A stretch of DNA of 14,004 nucleotides from Candidatus Poribacteria bacterium (GCA_016215705.1 JACRIR010000185.1:1-14004); one strand, 5' to 3'; shown: positions 5,859-13,605, counted from the first letter of the stretch. Program-made: numbers and translations. Notes: generated by a model not told the origin, from the letters alone.

Positions 5859-7319
5859 TCAAAGTCCGCCCGCAGTCCGCATCATTCTGAACACATCGGT
5901 GTTCTCGATGTATCCGTGCACGACATCCGCCCGGCCTCCGTAACCTGCGAGCAGAACAGGTATGGCATAATGCTCGGCCGTCGGCCATGCGATCCCATAT
6001 CTTGTTCCAAGAACTCTTCCCAGCGCCAGCATAGGATAGCCCATCTCGCGGTATTTCGGTTTGATCACATGGAACGGCGAAACGGGCTCTCCTTTCAAAA
6101 CAAATGCCGCCTCGGCATCGGTCAGTTCGATTCCGACGTGCTCACGGACCAGTTTCTTCAATTCAACGCTCGACGGTTTCTTCCCAATCAAGTAACCCAG
6201 GTACTCGAATGATGCATCCTGCCGGGATACTGCCTTGAGCGCTTCGCTGTCAGGATAGACCGTGTCGCCAAATTCCTCCGAGTATCGGGCCGTGAGACAC
6301 GGAGCGCCGGTCGCATGGTCCGCGGTGACGAAAACCGCGGTGTCTTCTTGCTTCTTTGCAAAAGCATATGCGACGCCGACTGCGTCGTCAAAGTCGAGTG
6401 TATCCGCCATCAGCGACGCGATATCGTTGTTATGCGCGGCGTGGTCGATGCGTCCGCCCTCGACCATCAGGAAGAAGCCTTTTTCGTTCTTCGAGAGCAT
6501 CTCGAGCGCTGCCTTGGTCATTTCCGCAAGCGATGGAACATTGGCTGCATCGTCCGGCTGCCGGTCGAGCGCATACGGCAGATGCGAGACCGCGAACAAA
6601 CCCAAAAGCTTCGTCTCTTTCGCCGGGGTGAGCAATTCGTCCCTGTTAGTCGCAAGCCGATATCCTGCCGCAGCGGCTTTTTCAAGAAGATTGAGAGTGT
6701 CTTTACGTTCGGATTTGCCGCCGGCGCCCGCAACCGGCGCAAGCTTGCCGAAGTCGGAGACTGGCCTGTCTTGCGGAACCCAATGAGCCAGTCCGCCACC
6801 CAACAAGATATCGATTCCCCCATCGAGCAACTGTTCGGCGATTTCGGCTTCCGAATCCCGCTCCTCAACGTGAGCGACAAAGCAGGCTGGTGTGGCGTGG
6901 GTCAAACGCGTGGTTGTGACAATGCCCACGCTTCGCGAACCCTTTTGTGCAATCTCGAGAATCGTCGTCAGCGGCTTGCCTTGCGGGCTCATCGAAATCA
7001 TTCCGTTGGCGGTTCTCTCACCCGTCGCCATCGCAGTGGCCGCCGCGGCGGAATCGGTCACCAGTGTGCCCAGGGCCGAAGCGTGCACCAGCGCGAGACG
7101 TCCTTCGCTGACAATGCGCTCGATCCACAATTCTCGTTTCTCCATAATCTGCGCATAGTCTTTGGCGAGTCCGATAACCTCCGGTCCCATGCCGTCGCCT
7201 ATGAGGAGGATTATGTTCTTCGCCGGCGGCGAGGGCCGAGTGGTGGCCAAGCCCCCGCTGCGGCCACATGCGATGAAAGTGGCGAAAAACACATAGACAA
7301 GGATTCTCGTTGATTTCAC
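5859..7319 (-). CDS. Alkaline phosphatase (PhoA superfamily), probable lipoprotein
   Basis: It hydrolyses phosphate monoesters outside the inner membrane with a two-zinc/magnesium site. The 486-residue product begins VKSTRILVYVFFATFIAC, a lipoprotein-like signal with Cys18 as likely lipid-bearing residue. Conserved motifs follow in order: NIILLIGDGMG (metal ligand Asp42), VTDSAAAATA (nucleophile Ser90), TTTRLTHATP, MVEGGRIDHAAH (Glu287, Asp292, His296), VTADHATG (Asp334, His335) and AEHYAIPV (His450). An insert of roughly 90 residues lies between the last two. The GTG start at 7319 is supported by GGAGGA about 9 nt upstream and by the 4-nt GTGA overlap with the kinase stop; a GTG at 7367 would spoil the signal peptide. 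No Pho-box is evident. Coupling to a kinase gene is unusual for this family. Substrate unknown. Confidence 0.93.
   Translation of the reverse strand: MKSTRILVYVFFATFIACGRSGGLATTRPSPPAKNIILLIGDGMGPEVIGLAKDYAQIMEKRELWIERIVSEGRLALVHASALGTLVTDSAAAATAMATGERTANGMISMSPQGKPLTTILEIAQKGSRSVGIVTTTRLTHATPACFVAHVEERDSEAEIAEQLLDGGIDILLGGGLAHWVPQDRPVSDFGKLAPVAGAGGKSERKDTLNLLEKAAAAGYRLATNRDELLTPAKETKLLGLFAVSHLPYALDRQPDDAANVPSLAEMTKAALEMLSKNEKGFFLMVEGGRIDHAAHNNDIASLMADTLDFDDAVGVAYAFAKKQEDTAVFVTADHATGAPCLTARYSEEFGDTVYPDSEALKAVSRQDASFEYLGYLIGKKPSSVELKKLVREHVGIELTDAEAAFVLKGEPVSPFHVIKPKYREMGYPMLALGRVLGTRYGIAWPTAEHYAIPVLLAGYGGRADVVHGYIENTDVFRMMRTAGGL
7316..7319 (-). promoter_or_regulatory. GTGA stop/start overlap coupling kinase and phosphatase
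   Basis: The kinase ends CGG TGA and the phosphatase starts GTG AAA, sharing GTGA. The phosphatase ribosome-binding site (GGAGGAG) is embedded in the last kinase codons. This is the standard layout for translational coupling, so the two proteins should be made together. Confidence 0.8.
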
Positions 7320-9043
7320 CGGGATGTCTCCTCCGGTTGCAGCGCGTTCGTCCGGGAGAGCCCCCACGCAAACCCCGGCCCGGATTGCCCCGCCTCATAT
7401 TCCACAACGCGCAATTCGTCGCGACCCGCTGAGTCGTCAAATGTCACAAAATACACCTTTTGGCCGTCCACGACGGCGGAAGTCTTCATCCGAGCCGTCG
7501 GCAGGTCGGTCAGCCGCTTTCCGTCAGCGGCGCGATACGCAACCAGCCTGCTTTCGCCGGAGGGCACGAAAAGGACCCCATCTTTCAGAGTAGGAGAGAG
7601 CTTGGCGGAGCCATTTGAGGCCGAGCCACTTGTCTTGTCGGTCCACTTTGCCTTTCCTGTTTCGGCGTCTATTGCAAATACTGTTCCCTCGCGGGTGCAT
7701 ACGTAGAGTGTCCCGTCCATGAGCGCCGGCGCCGTGAACACACAGCCGCCCGTATCAAATTTCCAGATAATCCTGCCTCCTTCTCGGGCGTCGAGGGCAT
7801 AGACATATCCGTCCCATGATCCGATGTATACGGCGTCTCCGTCAACCAGGGGCGCAGCGGTAATCTTGTCATTGGTTTTGAAGGTCCATTTGGCTCGACC
7901 CGTCCCGAGCTCGCACGCATACAGCGTCCCGTCTTCCGCTCCGAGAAACAGCGTGTCATCCGAGATCGCGGGGGATGCGAACATCCGCCCGTTGATTGCG
8001 AATGCGGGCCGCGATGCGGGCCCCCTTGCAGGCGCGCCGCCCGGCCTTAGCCAGATGTAGCCGAACAGCGCCAGATTGATCACTATGCTTGCCGCCAGAA
8101 CGGCTCTTATACGCGCAGGCGTCTCGATAACAATGCGCTCTCGCACGCGTGGGCCGGGGCGCTCCCCCTCGCCTGCGCGCGCAGGTTTAGCCTCGATTAT
8201 CTTCGTCGGCGCCTCGAGTTCAGCGCGCATGTTTTGCGGGACCGCCTGGCTGATGGCGTTGATTACGTGCCGGAAACTGTCGTAGCGGTCAGCCGGCTGT
8301 TTCTCCAGCATCTTGCTTACTACGTGCGCGAGATTCCCCGGGATTTCGGGATTCAGAAGCTTGGGAGATTCGGGCGCGCGGGTGAGGTGCATATGCAGCA
8401 CTTCCATCGCCGTTCCGCCTTTGAACGGGAGCCGTCCCGTCAACAGTTCATAGAACACTACGCCCAGCGAGTAGATGTCTGTGCGCCGGTCAATTGCTGT
8501 ACCCGAAGCCTGTTCCGGCGACATGTATTCCGGAGTGCCCATGACGCTGCCGGTCATGGTCAACCGCGTGCCCTCCTCGATGCGCGCTATGCCGAAGTCC
8601 ATAATCTTGAAAACCCCGTCCTCGTCCGCCATGATGTTGTCCGGCTTGACATCGCGGTGGATGATTCCGCGCGAATGTGCAAGGTCGAGGGCGTCCGCTA
8701 TGTCAATGATAACACGTGCCGCCCGGGCAGGCGGGAACCGGCCCTTTTGTTTCAGCAAAGACCCCAGCGTAGGCCCGGCGAGATATTCCATTGCGAAGTA
8801 ATGCAGGCCGTCCTCCTCGCCGATTTCATGGACCTTCACGATATGAGGATGGTCTAGCTGGGAAACCGCGTTGGCCTCGCGCCGGAAACGGTCGATGTAG
8901 TTCAAGTTCCGGGTCGATTCGGGTAGAAGTGTTTTGAGAGCAATCTTCCGCCCGCTCTCAGAGTCGCGGGCCAGATACACAACGCCCATTCCGCCCTTGC
9001 CGATTTCCTTCAGGATAGTGTATTTGCCGATCTGTCCCTGCAA
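7316..9043 (-). CDS. Hanks-type Ser/Thr protein kinase with transmembrane segment and PQQ beta-propeller
   Basis: A membrane receptor-like kinase of 575 residues that phosphorylates proteins on Ser/Thr. The cytosolic kinase domain (about 8-270) is complete: glycine loop GKGGMG (15-20), Lys37, Glu56, HRDVKPDN (129-136), DFG (149-151) and GTPEYMSPEQ (169-178). HRD keeps the Arg of kinases activated by phosphorylation of the activation loop, and that loop is rich in Thr/Ser. After a linker (about 270-310), one membrane helix spans about 313-333. The rest (about 345-575) holds PQQ-type propeller blades (LFLGAEDGTLYACELGTGRA, VYIGSWDGYVYALDA, LYVCTREGTVFAIDAETGKA), placed outside as sensor or docking surface. 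The start is TTG with GGGAGA 5 nt upstream. Its last four bases overlap the phosphatase start; 39 nt separate it from the small zinc-ribbon gene upstream. Ligand and targets are unknown. Confidence 0.94.
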   Translation of the reverse strand: MQGQIGKYTILKEIGKGGMGVVYLARDSESGRKIALKTLLPESTRNLNYIDRFRREANAVSQLDHPHIVKVHEIGEEDGLHYFAMEYLAGPTLGSLLKQKGRFPPARAARVIIDIADALDLAHSRGIIHRDVKPDNIMADEDGVFKIMDFGIARIEEGTRLTMTGSVMGTPEYMSPEQASGTAIDRRTDIYSLGVVFYELLTGRLPFKGGTAMEVLHMHLTRAPESPKLLNPEIPGNLAHVVSKMLEKQPADRYDSFRHVINAISQAVPQNMRAELEAPTKIIEAKPARAGEGERPGPRVRERIVIETPARIRAVLAASIVINLALFGYIWLRPGGAPARGPASRPAFAINGRMFASPAISDDTLFLGAEDGTLYACELGTGRAKWTFKTNDKITAAPLVDGDAVYIGSWDGYVYALDAREGGRIIWKFDTGGCVFTAPALMDGTLYVCTREGTVFAIDAETGKAKWTDKTSGSASNGSAKLSPTLKDGVLFVPSGESRLVAYRAADGKRLTDLPTARMKTSAVVDGQKVYFVTFDDSAGRDELRVVEYEAGQSGPGFAWGLSRTNALQPEETSR

Positions 9044-9082
9044 GTGTTTCTCCCACGAAAGGAGCGTATCTTTCGGCTGTCC

Positions 9083-9307
9083 TTATTTCTCCAACGTGAA
9101 ATCAAACTGAAACCCGTCATATGGACACCAGCCACTCCGCTGCGCTTTCTCGACGTAGAACATACGATCACACGTCGGGCATTGCACCCACATAAAATTC
9201 GCGCTGTTCACGCGTGTCTCGGGCATCGCCTTGCGAGTCGAGATGTCCCATGCGGCGAGACCGATCAACGCTCCTATGAGAATTATGAGCAGTGTTTTGT
9301 ACAGCAT
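9083..9307 (-). CDS. Small membrane-anchored zinc-ribbon-like protein
   Basis: The 74-residue product has one N-terminal membrane helix (about 3-20, LLIILIGALIGLAAW) and a short soluble tail with CPTC (Cys43, Cys46) and CPYDG (Cys61). The spacing resembles a rubredoxin-like or zinc-ribbon knuckle pair, but the fourth position is Asp64 instead of Cys, so a Cys3-Asp site or a degenerate ribbon is likely. The helix with few positive charges before it could also be an uncleaved signal; topology is not certain. GAGGAG directly abuts the ATG, an oddly short spacing that may mean weak translation. It lies 39 nt upstream of the kinase in the same direction and is probably co-transcribed. I do not recognise a named family. 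Confidence 0.7.
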   Translation of the reverse strand: MLYKTLLIILIGALIGLAAWDISTRKAMPETRVNSANFMWVQCPTCDRMFYVEKAQRSGWCPYDGFQFDFTLEK

Positions 9308-9478
9308 CTCCTCAGATTGACCCCTTTCAACTGAAAATCAAATGTGCGGAAGTCGGCGGTCGAAGGCCGAGTATTAGAGATAGGCGAAAAAGAAAAGACG
9401 AAAGACGACAGGGGCGCAGAAAGCAATAATCCGGAATCCGGAATCCAATACTAAAGGTGAGAGGAAAGCAAGGTCTAC
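9308..9478. other. 171-nt spacer with heptamer-phased low-complexity DNA
   Basis: No gene, terminator or convincing promoter is seen here. The main content is a run with seven-base phasing (9382-9451), including AAAGACG twice and AATCCGG 2.7 times. Whether the vWA transcript continues through it into the zinc-ribbon and kinase genes cannot be decided from sequence. Confidence 0.5.
9382..9451. repeat. Degenerate heptamer array A
   Basis: Cut in sevens from 9382 the DNA reads AGGCGAA, AAAGAAA, AGACGAA, AGACGAC, AGGGGCG, CAGAAAG, CAATAAT, CCGGAAT, CCGGAAT, CCAATAC. Two perfect period-7 runs (9394-9408 and 9428-9446) fall in the same phase. The same AGGCGAA unit recurs on the minus strand at 13910-13930, and the CCGGAAT unit recurs at 13831-13852. 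Confidence 0.55.
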
Positions 9479-11782
9479 TCATTTCCCAATCTCCTTTTTC
9501 AACTGTTCAAGAATGCCGGCAAACTTCTGCTGTGCCCGCCCCGCGGCATTGGCATTCTCCTCGAGCAACGCGACATCTTTGACCGTGTTTTTCTCGATGA
9601 GGAGAAAAAGCACATTGTCACCCATCGAATCGGGAAAGAAATAAAACTTGTCACCGAGGTTTCTCCAGTCAAACACGTATCCGGTGATTTCTTCACCGTC
9701 GGCGAAAATGATCTTTATCCGGTGGCCTGCACGAGGGACTTTGAGCGAAAGCAGGTCTTTGGTCAATTGGCCGTCGAAATCGCGCACAAACGCGGCGGCC
9801 TTGAGTTCGTAGAATCGCACATACGACTCCTTGCGGGAGATTACGTCCGCCCTGTTCAGGAAACGGAAGCCCTCCGCCTTGGTATCCCATGAGAGCGGCC
9901 AACCATGCTGGACCCCGGAGTCCAGGAAATAGAGAACTACCTGTCTTAGCGGCTTTGGAACCTCATAACGGAACTCGATCGCGCCGAACTTGATGGTATC
10001 AAGATGCACCAACTGCACTTGACCCGTTCTCGATTTATTGTTGACGATCACTTCGTCGGTCCCTTGCATAGCCTCGACGATTGTATGAACGTCATCCCGC
10101 GTCCTCAGCCCTGTGAACCTATAGGCCCTGTCGATCATCGACTTGTGCGGCAAGTCGACGTCCACTTCCTCTCCGACGCCGACTACGATTTCCTTGGAAC
10201 CTTTCTTTTCAGTGAGGCGTGCAAGGTTTATGTCTTTCATCATGCCCCTGGTCGGGTCGCTTGTCACAATAAGCCTGCCAGCGGGCCGCGCTTTATGCGC
10301 GCGATAATCAGAGATCGCCGTCCTCACGTTTCGCGAGGCGAACAGAGCCGCAGCAACCGCGGCAATGCAAACGATCACCAATCCAAAATAAACAGCGACT
10401 GTCCTGAAGGCGACGCCACGTCTTCCAACTTCCACTGATATGGGGATTTCGGATTGCGCGAACGCCCATCCGGCCGGCGGAATCAGCCTCACCACACCCT
10501 CGTATTTTCCCCCGGCCTGTTTTGCCACAGGCTGTCGGAGGGCAACCGTCACGGCCACTCTGATCTCCCGGGGTTTCATCGAGGGAGAAATCGTCAGCTC
10601 GAGTCCCTCGGGCAGTTGAAGATTGGCGCTAATCGACAAGGCATCGAGACTCGACGGAAAGTCGGTCCCGCTCGGGGTAATCGTGATGTTTCGCGTTTCT
10701 TCGTATGTGCCGCGAAAACCGGTGGGCCCGAACGACAAGGGAGAAAGCACGTGCACGTGCAACGACTCCGCAATCGAAAAATCAAACGGAACCCGGCGCG
10801 GCGAGAGCAGCAGGGCCTCAGGCTCCGCCGGCTGAAAAACAAAGACGCCCGAATAGCTGCCCTGCGCAAACCCTCGAGTCTCGACGCTCAACTTCTCGGA
10901 CCAGGGACTCTGACGGCACTCGATGCGCCTTGGCCCGACATCGAAAAACCTGTCGAGCGTGCCTTTGGCAAACTCAGCCTCGACTGCCATCTCTATCATG
11001 GTGTGTTCTTTAGGAGACCGGCGCGGGACAAAATTGATACGGAAAAAGGCATGTGTCGGAGTGTCCGGGAACTGGCCGAGATGGCTGATCGAGTCCGCTA
11101 TCCTCACGTCCGTAAGAGAGAGACCCTCGAGGCGTTCCTTGTCCTGGGGCCAGCGCACCGCAAAGGCCCCCGCGGCGCGCAAATATTCCTGCACGTCTTT
11201 CTCGATTCGGTCGCCGACTGAGAAGTAGTAGAAGCAGTAGTCTTCTTCGGGTTTGAGGTCGCCGTATCTGGCGAGGATATCCTGCAATGTGACGCTCTCA
11301 CTCCGCGCATCTTGCGGATCGCGGCGGCCGTCGCTTATCAGCAGCAGCAACCTTTCGCCGCCGGGATTCGAGACCGTGGAGGCCTTAATATCCGCCAGCC
11401 CTCTCTCCAGGGCCGGAAAATAGCTTGTATACGGTCCGCCCGGACGCAATTGGAGCAACTGCGACTTTAGTTGCTCGATGTCACCCTGCCTCTTGATTCT
11501 TCCCGATGCAATCAAAACGGTATTTGTCGAAAACTGGTAGCATGTGAACGAATCGCCTGCGCGCGCTCCGCTCACGAAGCGATTCAATATCCGATTAATC
11601 GAGGGAAGAAACGGAGAAATGCTTTCCGAACAATCGACAAGAACGACTGCGTCCTGTGGCGGAAATTGTCCACTGTGAACGTCAGGAGGGGATAGGCACC
11701 AGAGAAACAGAAAAAAGACGGTCAGACGGTGTGTGGCGCGCCTTCTTTTATGTTTGGGCATCTCACCCGGCCTAATTGCCAT
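9479..11782 (-). CDS. Membrane protein with extracytoplasmic vWA domain and cytosolic FHA-like and DUF6982-like regions
   Basis: The 767-residue product has a basic N-terminus and hydrophobic stretch (RLTVFFLFLWCL, 19-30) as signal peptide. A von Willebrand A domain (about 43-215) keeps the full MIDAS metal site: DCSES (Asp50, Ser52, Ser54), Thr119 and Asp151 in LLISDG. A long beta-rich region (about 225-455) leads to a membrane helix at about 461-483. The cytosolic part contains an FHA-like fold (about 505-607; note VDVDLPHKSMI, GTDEVIVNNKS, LDTIKFGAIEFRYE) lacking the usual GR...SRxH phosphothreonine pocket, then a section like DUF6982 (LKAAAFVRDFDG, FADGEEITGYVFDW, NTVKDVALLEE) and a helical tail. 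vWA domains bind protein partners through metal. Context with a Ser/Thr kinase suggests a signalling scaffold. ATG 11782 is used; its GGAG lies 11 nt upstream, and ATG 11761 is an alternative. Confidence 0.85.
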   Translation of the reverse strand: MAIRPGEMPKHKRRRATHRLTVFFLFLWCLSPPDVHSGQFPPQDAVVLVDCSESISPFLPSINRILNRFVSGARAGDSFTCYQFSTNTVLIASGRIKRQGDIEQLKSQLLQLRPGGPYTSYFPALERGLADIKASTVSNPGGERLLLLISDGRRDPQDARSESVTLQDILARYGDLKPEEDYCFYYFSVGDRIEKDVQEYLRAAGAFAVRWPQDKERLEGLSLTDVRIADSISHLGQFPDTPTHAFFRINFVPRRSPKEHTMIEMAVEAEFAKGTLDRFFDVGPRRIECRQSPWSEKLSVETRGFAQGSYSGVFVFQPAEPEALLLSPRRVPFDFSIAESLHVHVLSPLSFGPTGFRGTYEETRNITITPSGTDFPSSLDALSISANLQLPEGLELTISPSMKPREIRVAVTVALRQPVAKQAGGKYEGVVRLIPPAGWAFAQSEIPISVEVGRRGVAFRTVAVYFGLVIVCIAAVAAALFASRNVRTAISDYRAHKARPAGRLIVTSDPTRGMMKDINLARLTEKKGSKEIVVGVGEEVDVDLPHKSMIDRAYRFTGLRTRDDVHTIVEAMQGTDEVIVNNKSRTGQVQLVHLDTIKFGAIEFRYEVPKPLRQVVLYFLDSGVQHGWPLSWDTKAEGFRFLNRADVISRKESYVRFYELKAAAFVRDFDGQLTKDLLSLKVPRAGHRIKIIFADGEEITGYVFDWRNLGDKFYFFPDSMGDNVLFLLIEKNTVKDVALLEENANAAGRAQQKFAGILEQLKKEIGK

Positions 11783-11814
11783 TCAAAGGGCGTCTCCGTG
11801 AATAGTCGTGACCA

Positions 11815-11843
11815 ATTTTAACACACGAACGTGATGAAGTCAA
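11815..11843 (-). promoter_or_regulatory. Promoter of the vWA-protein gene
   Basis: On the minus strand TTGACT (11843-11838), exactly 17 nt, then TAAAAT (11820-11815). Both boxes match consensus at five of six positions and the spacing is optimal. The start near 11808 gives a leader of about 26 nt. This starts a new transcript after the acyltransferase gene. Confidence 0.72.
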
Positions 11844-11846
11844 AGC

Positions 11847-11863
11847 CGGAATTTCAAATTCCG
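11847..11863. promoter_or_regulatory. Inverted repeat just upstream of the vWA promoter, possible operator
   Basis: CGGAATTT-C-AAATTCCG is a perfect 8+1+8 inverted repeat ending 3 bp before the -35 box, with its centre near -47. That is a typical place for an activator or for cooperative repressor binding. There is no T run, so it is unlikely to be a terminator. Confidence 0.45.
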
Positions 11864-11891
11864 AAGTCCAGAGTCGGACGCAAGCGATCCT

Positions 11892-11947
11892 GGATTAGGG
11901 ATTGGGAAGAAGGAAGTGTGAAGTGTGAAAAGAGAAAGGAGAAGGGG
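11892..11947. repeat. Degenerate heptamer array B
   Basis: Eight successive sevens read GGATTAG, GGATTGG, GAAGAAG, GAAGTGT, GAAGTGT, GAAAAGA, GAAAGGA, GAAGGGG. Each starts with G and has A at position 3, and 11913-11929 is perfectly periodic. The array ends 17 bases before the acyltransferase stop codon. GGATTAG/GGATTGG units look like cyanobacterial STRR heptamers. Confidence 0.55.
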
Positions 11948-11964
11948 TCAGAGACGCGTGAGCG

Positions 11965-13365
11965 TTAGAACTGGAAGTAAATGAACCGCTCTTCGGTGGT
12001 AAAGAAGAGGAAAATGACGACGGTCGCGCATGAATAACCGAAGGCCTGGATGGGCGCAGGCAGCCGGACATACCAATCTTCCATGTTCCACTTGCCCCTG
12101 ACAACGTGACTGACCGCTGCTATGGCGAGCATGGCCACAATGGGAGCTTGGGCCGGGTCCCATGCGAAACTCCGGGTGAAGATGTTGCCAAGAATATTGC
12201 TCATCTTGCCCACGGATTCCGCCCTGAACATCACCCACCCCAGGCAGACAAGATGGAATGTGATCGCCGCGCTCAACGCAGAGGCAACGAGGGATTTTGA
12301 GGCGGTCCATTTCCTCACAAACTCGAACTTTTCCTCCAGGAGCCTCTGAACCGATATCAAAATCCCGTGATACGTTCCCCAAAGCACAAACGTCCAGTTC
12401 GCCCCGTGCCACAAACCGCCCAGCACCATAGTCATCATCAGATTGAAATACGTCCGCCCCTCTCCTTTGCGATTTCCGCCGAGGGCGATATAAAGATAGT
12501 CGCGCAGCCACGTGGACAACGAAATGTGCCACCGTCGCCAGAACTCCCTCGGGTTCCTAGCTATGTAAGGCAGATCGAAGTTGATGGGCAGCTTGAACCC
12601 GAGCAGCTTTGCGCAGCCGATGGCGATATCCGTATAGCCCGAGAAGTCAAAGTATATCTGAAACGCATACGCATAGGCCGCGATAAGTGTGGCCAGGCCG
12701 GAGTAGTCCGAAGGCGCAGCATAGACCTTGTCAACGAAGCTTCCCAGAAAGTCCGCGAAAACGATCTTCTTGACAAGCCCCTGCGCAATCTGGAAAATGC
12801 CGCGAATTCCTTCCTCGCTGTCGAACACCTGGCCCGCCTTGATCTGTGGCAAAAGGTCTCTCGGTTTTACAATTGGCCCGGCCAGAAGCGGCGGGAAGAA
12901 CGAAATGCACGCAGTGAAATTCCAGAACGACTCCTCAGGAGGTCTCCCCTTGTAGGTATCCACAATGTAGCTGATCATCTTGAACGTGAAAAAAGAAATC
13001 CCCAGAGGAAGGGTAATCTCGGGCGCCACGAAGTTCGTATTGAGCCCGAAGAAACCAAGCGCCGCCCCTACCGACTTTATCGCGAACGCAGTGTACTTGT
13101 AAAAGGCGATGCTGAACAGATCGACAACTACGGCCACCCACATGAAATGGCGCGCGTAGCGCGGTCTCTTCACCATTTCCAGCGCCATCGCAAAATTGAA
13201 CAACGTGATTACTGCGAGGAGAAAGAAATAGATCGGGAAAGTATATGAATAGAAGAAGTAGCTCAGGCCAACGAGTATATACACACGATGGCGCTGAGGA
13301 GCGGACCAGAAGAGGATGAGAGCGATTATGAAGAATGCGGCAAATGCTACGCTATTGAATAACAT
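11965..13365 (-). CDS. MBOAT-family O-acyltransferase, AlgI-like
   Basis: A polytopic inner-membrane enzyme that passes acyl (usually acetyl) groups across the membrane for O-acylation of a polysaccharide or other envelope polymer. The 466-residue product has many membrane helices and the AlgI/MBOAT hallmarks: SFFTFKMISYIVDTYKG, FFPPLLAGPIVKP, IYFDFSGYTDIAIG, NPREFWRRWHISLSTWLRDY (His280) and GGLWHGANWTFVLWGTYHG with the invariant catalytic His320, close to His322 of Pseudomonas AlgI. The start is ATG 13365; AGGAGA lies 13 nt upstream, rather far, and an in-frame TTG at 13392 has no better site. It overlaps the preceding small membrane gene by 14 nt, so translation is probably coupled. The SGNH-fold partner that usually works with AlgI-type proteins is not visible here. 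The acceptor polymer is unknown. Confidence 0.93.
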   Translation of the reverse strand: MLFNSVAFAAFFIIALILFWSAPQRHRVYILVGLSYFFYSYTFPIYFFLLAVITLFNFAMALEMVKRPRYARHFMWVAVVVDLFSIAFYKYTAFAIKSVGAALGFFGLNTNFVAPEITLPLGISFFTFKMISYIVDTYKGRPPEESFWNFTACISFFPPLLAGPIVKPRDLLPQIKAGQVFDSEEGIRGIFQIAQGLVKKIVFADFLGSFVDKVYAAPSDYSGLATLIAAYAYAFQIYFDFSGYTDIAIGCAKLLGFKLPINFDLPYIARNPREFWRRWHISLSTWLRDYLYIALGGNRKGEGRTYFNLMMTMVLGGLWHGANWTFVLWGTYHGILISVQRLLEEKFEFVRKWTASKSLVASALSAAITFHLVCLGWVMFRAESVGKMSNILGNIFTRSFAWDPAQAPIVAMLAIAAVSHVVRGKWNMEDWYVRLPAPIQAFGYSCATVVIFLFFTTEERFIYFQF

Positions 13366-13597
13366 GGGAGGGCTCGATTCTCCTGCGGACAAACATGACC
13401 AGCCAGTAAAGCAAGGCTAAAGCCAGACCCGGCAGGAGAACATCTTCCATTGCCAAAGTCGATTGGAAACGTGACAGGCGCATTTCCCGCGCCAGCCGTT
13501 CGGTGAAACTCGCAAGCGGGAAGTACAAAACCGCCACCGTAAACACAAAGTAGATGGCGCCCGTTATCACTTTCAGAATTGCTCGTATTGCTCGCAT
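13352..13597 (-). CDS. Small two-helix membrane protein overlapping the acyltransferase gene
   Basis: With ATG at 13597 the product has 81 residues. It has two hydrophobic stretches: ITGAIYFVFTVAVLYFPLA near the N-terminus and LLPGLALALLYWLVMFV near the C-terminus, followed by RRRIEPSHV. It is not a family I recognise. Reality is supported by same-strand location, the 14-nt overlap with the acyltransferase start and a good promoter directly upstream. It may be a helper or stability partner of the acyltransferase, as small membrane proteins often accompany MBOAT genes. The start is uncertain: ATG 13597 has GAAGG only 3 nt upstream, GTG 13600 and TTG 13606 are in frame, and the promoter position favours ATG 13597. 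Confidence 0.62.
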   Translation of the reverse strand: MRAIRAILKVITGAIYFVFTVAVLYFPLASFTERLAREMRLSRFQSTLAMEDVLLPGLALALLYWLVMFVRRRIEPSHVIQ

Positions 13598-13605
13598 CAC
13601 CTTCA

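Noticed and set aside
6315-7313. 332-codon plus-strand frame opposite the alkaline phosphatase
   Set aside because: Antisense to a gene with all catalytic motifs; composition is typical of a shadow frame and no ribosome site or family match is visible.
10454-11221. 255-codon plus-strand frame opposite the vWA gene
   Set aside because: Arg-rich shadow of a gene whose MIDAS motif, signal peptide and promoter are clear.
12367-13248. 293-codon plus-strand frame opposite the acyltransferase
   Set aside because: Highly basic translation with no membrane helices or motifs; the minus-strand MBOAT protein explains the region.
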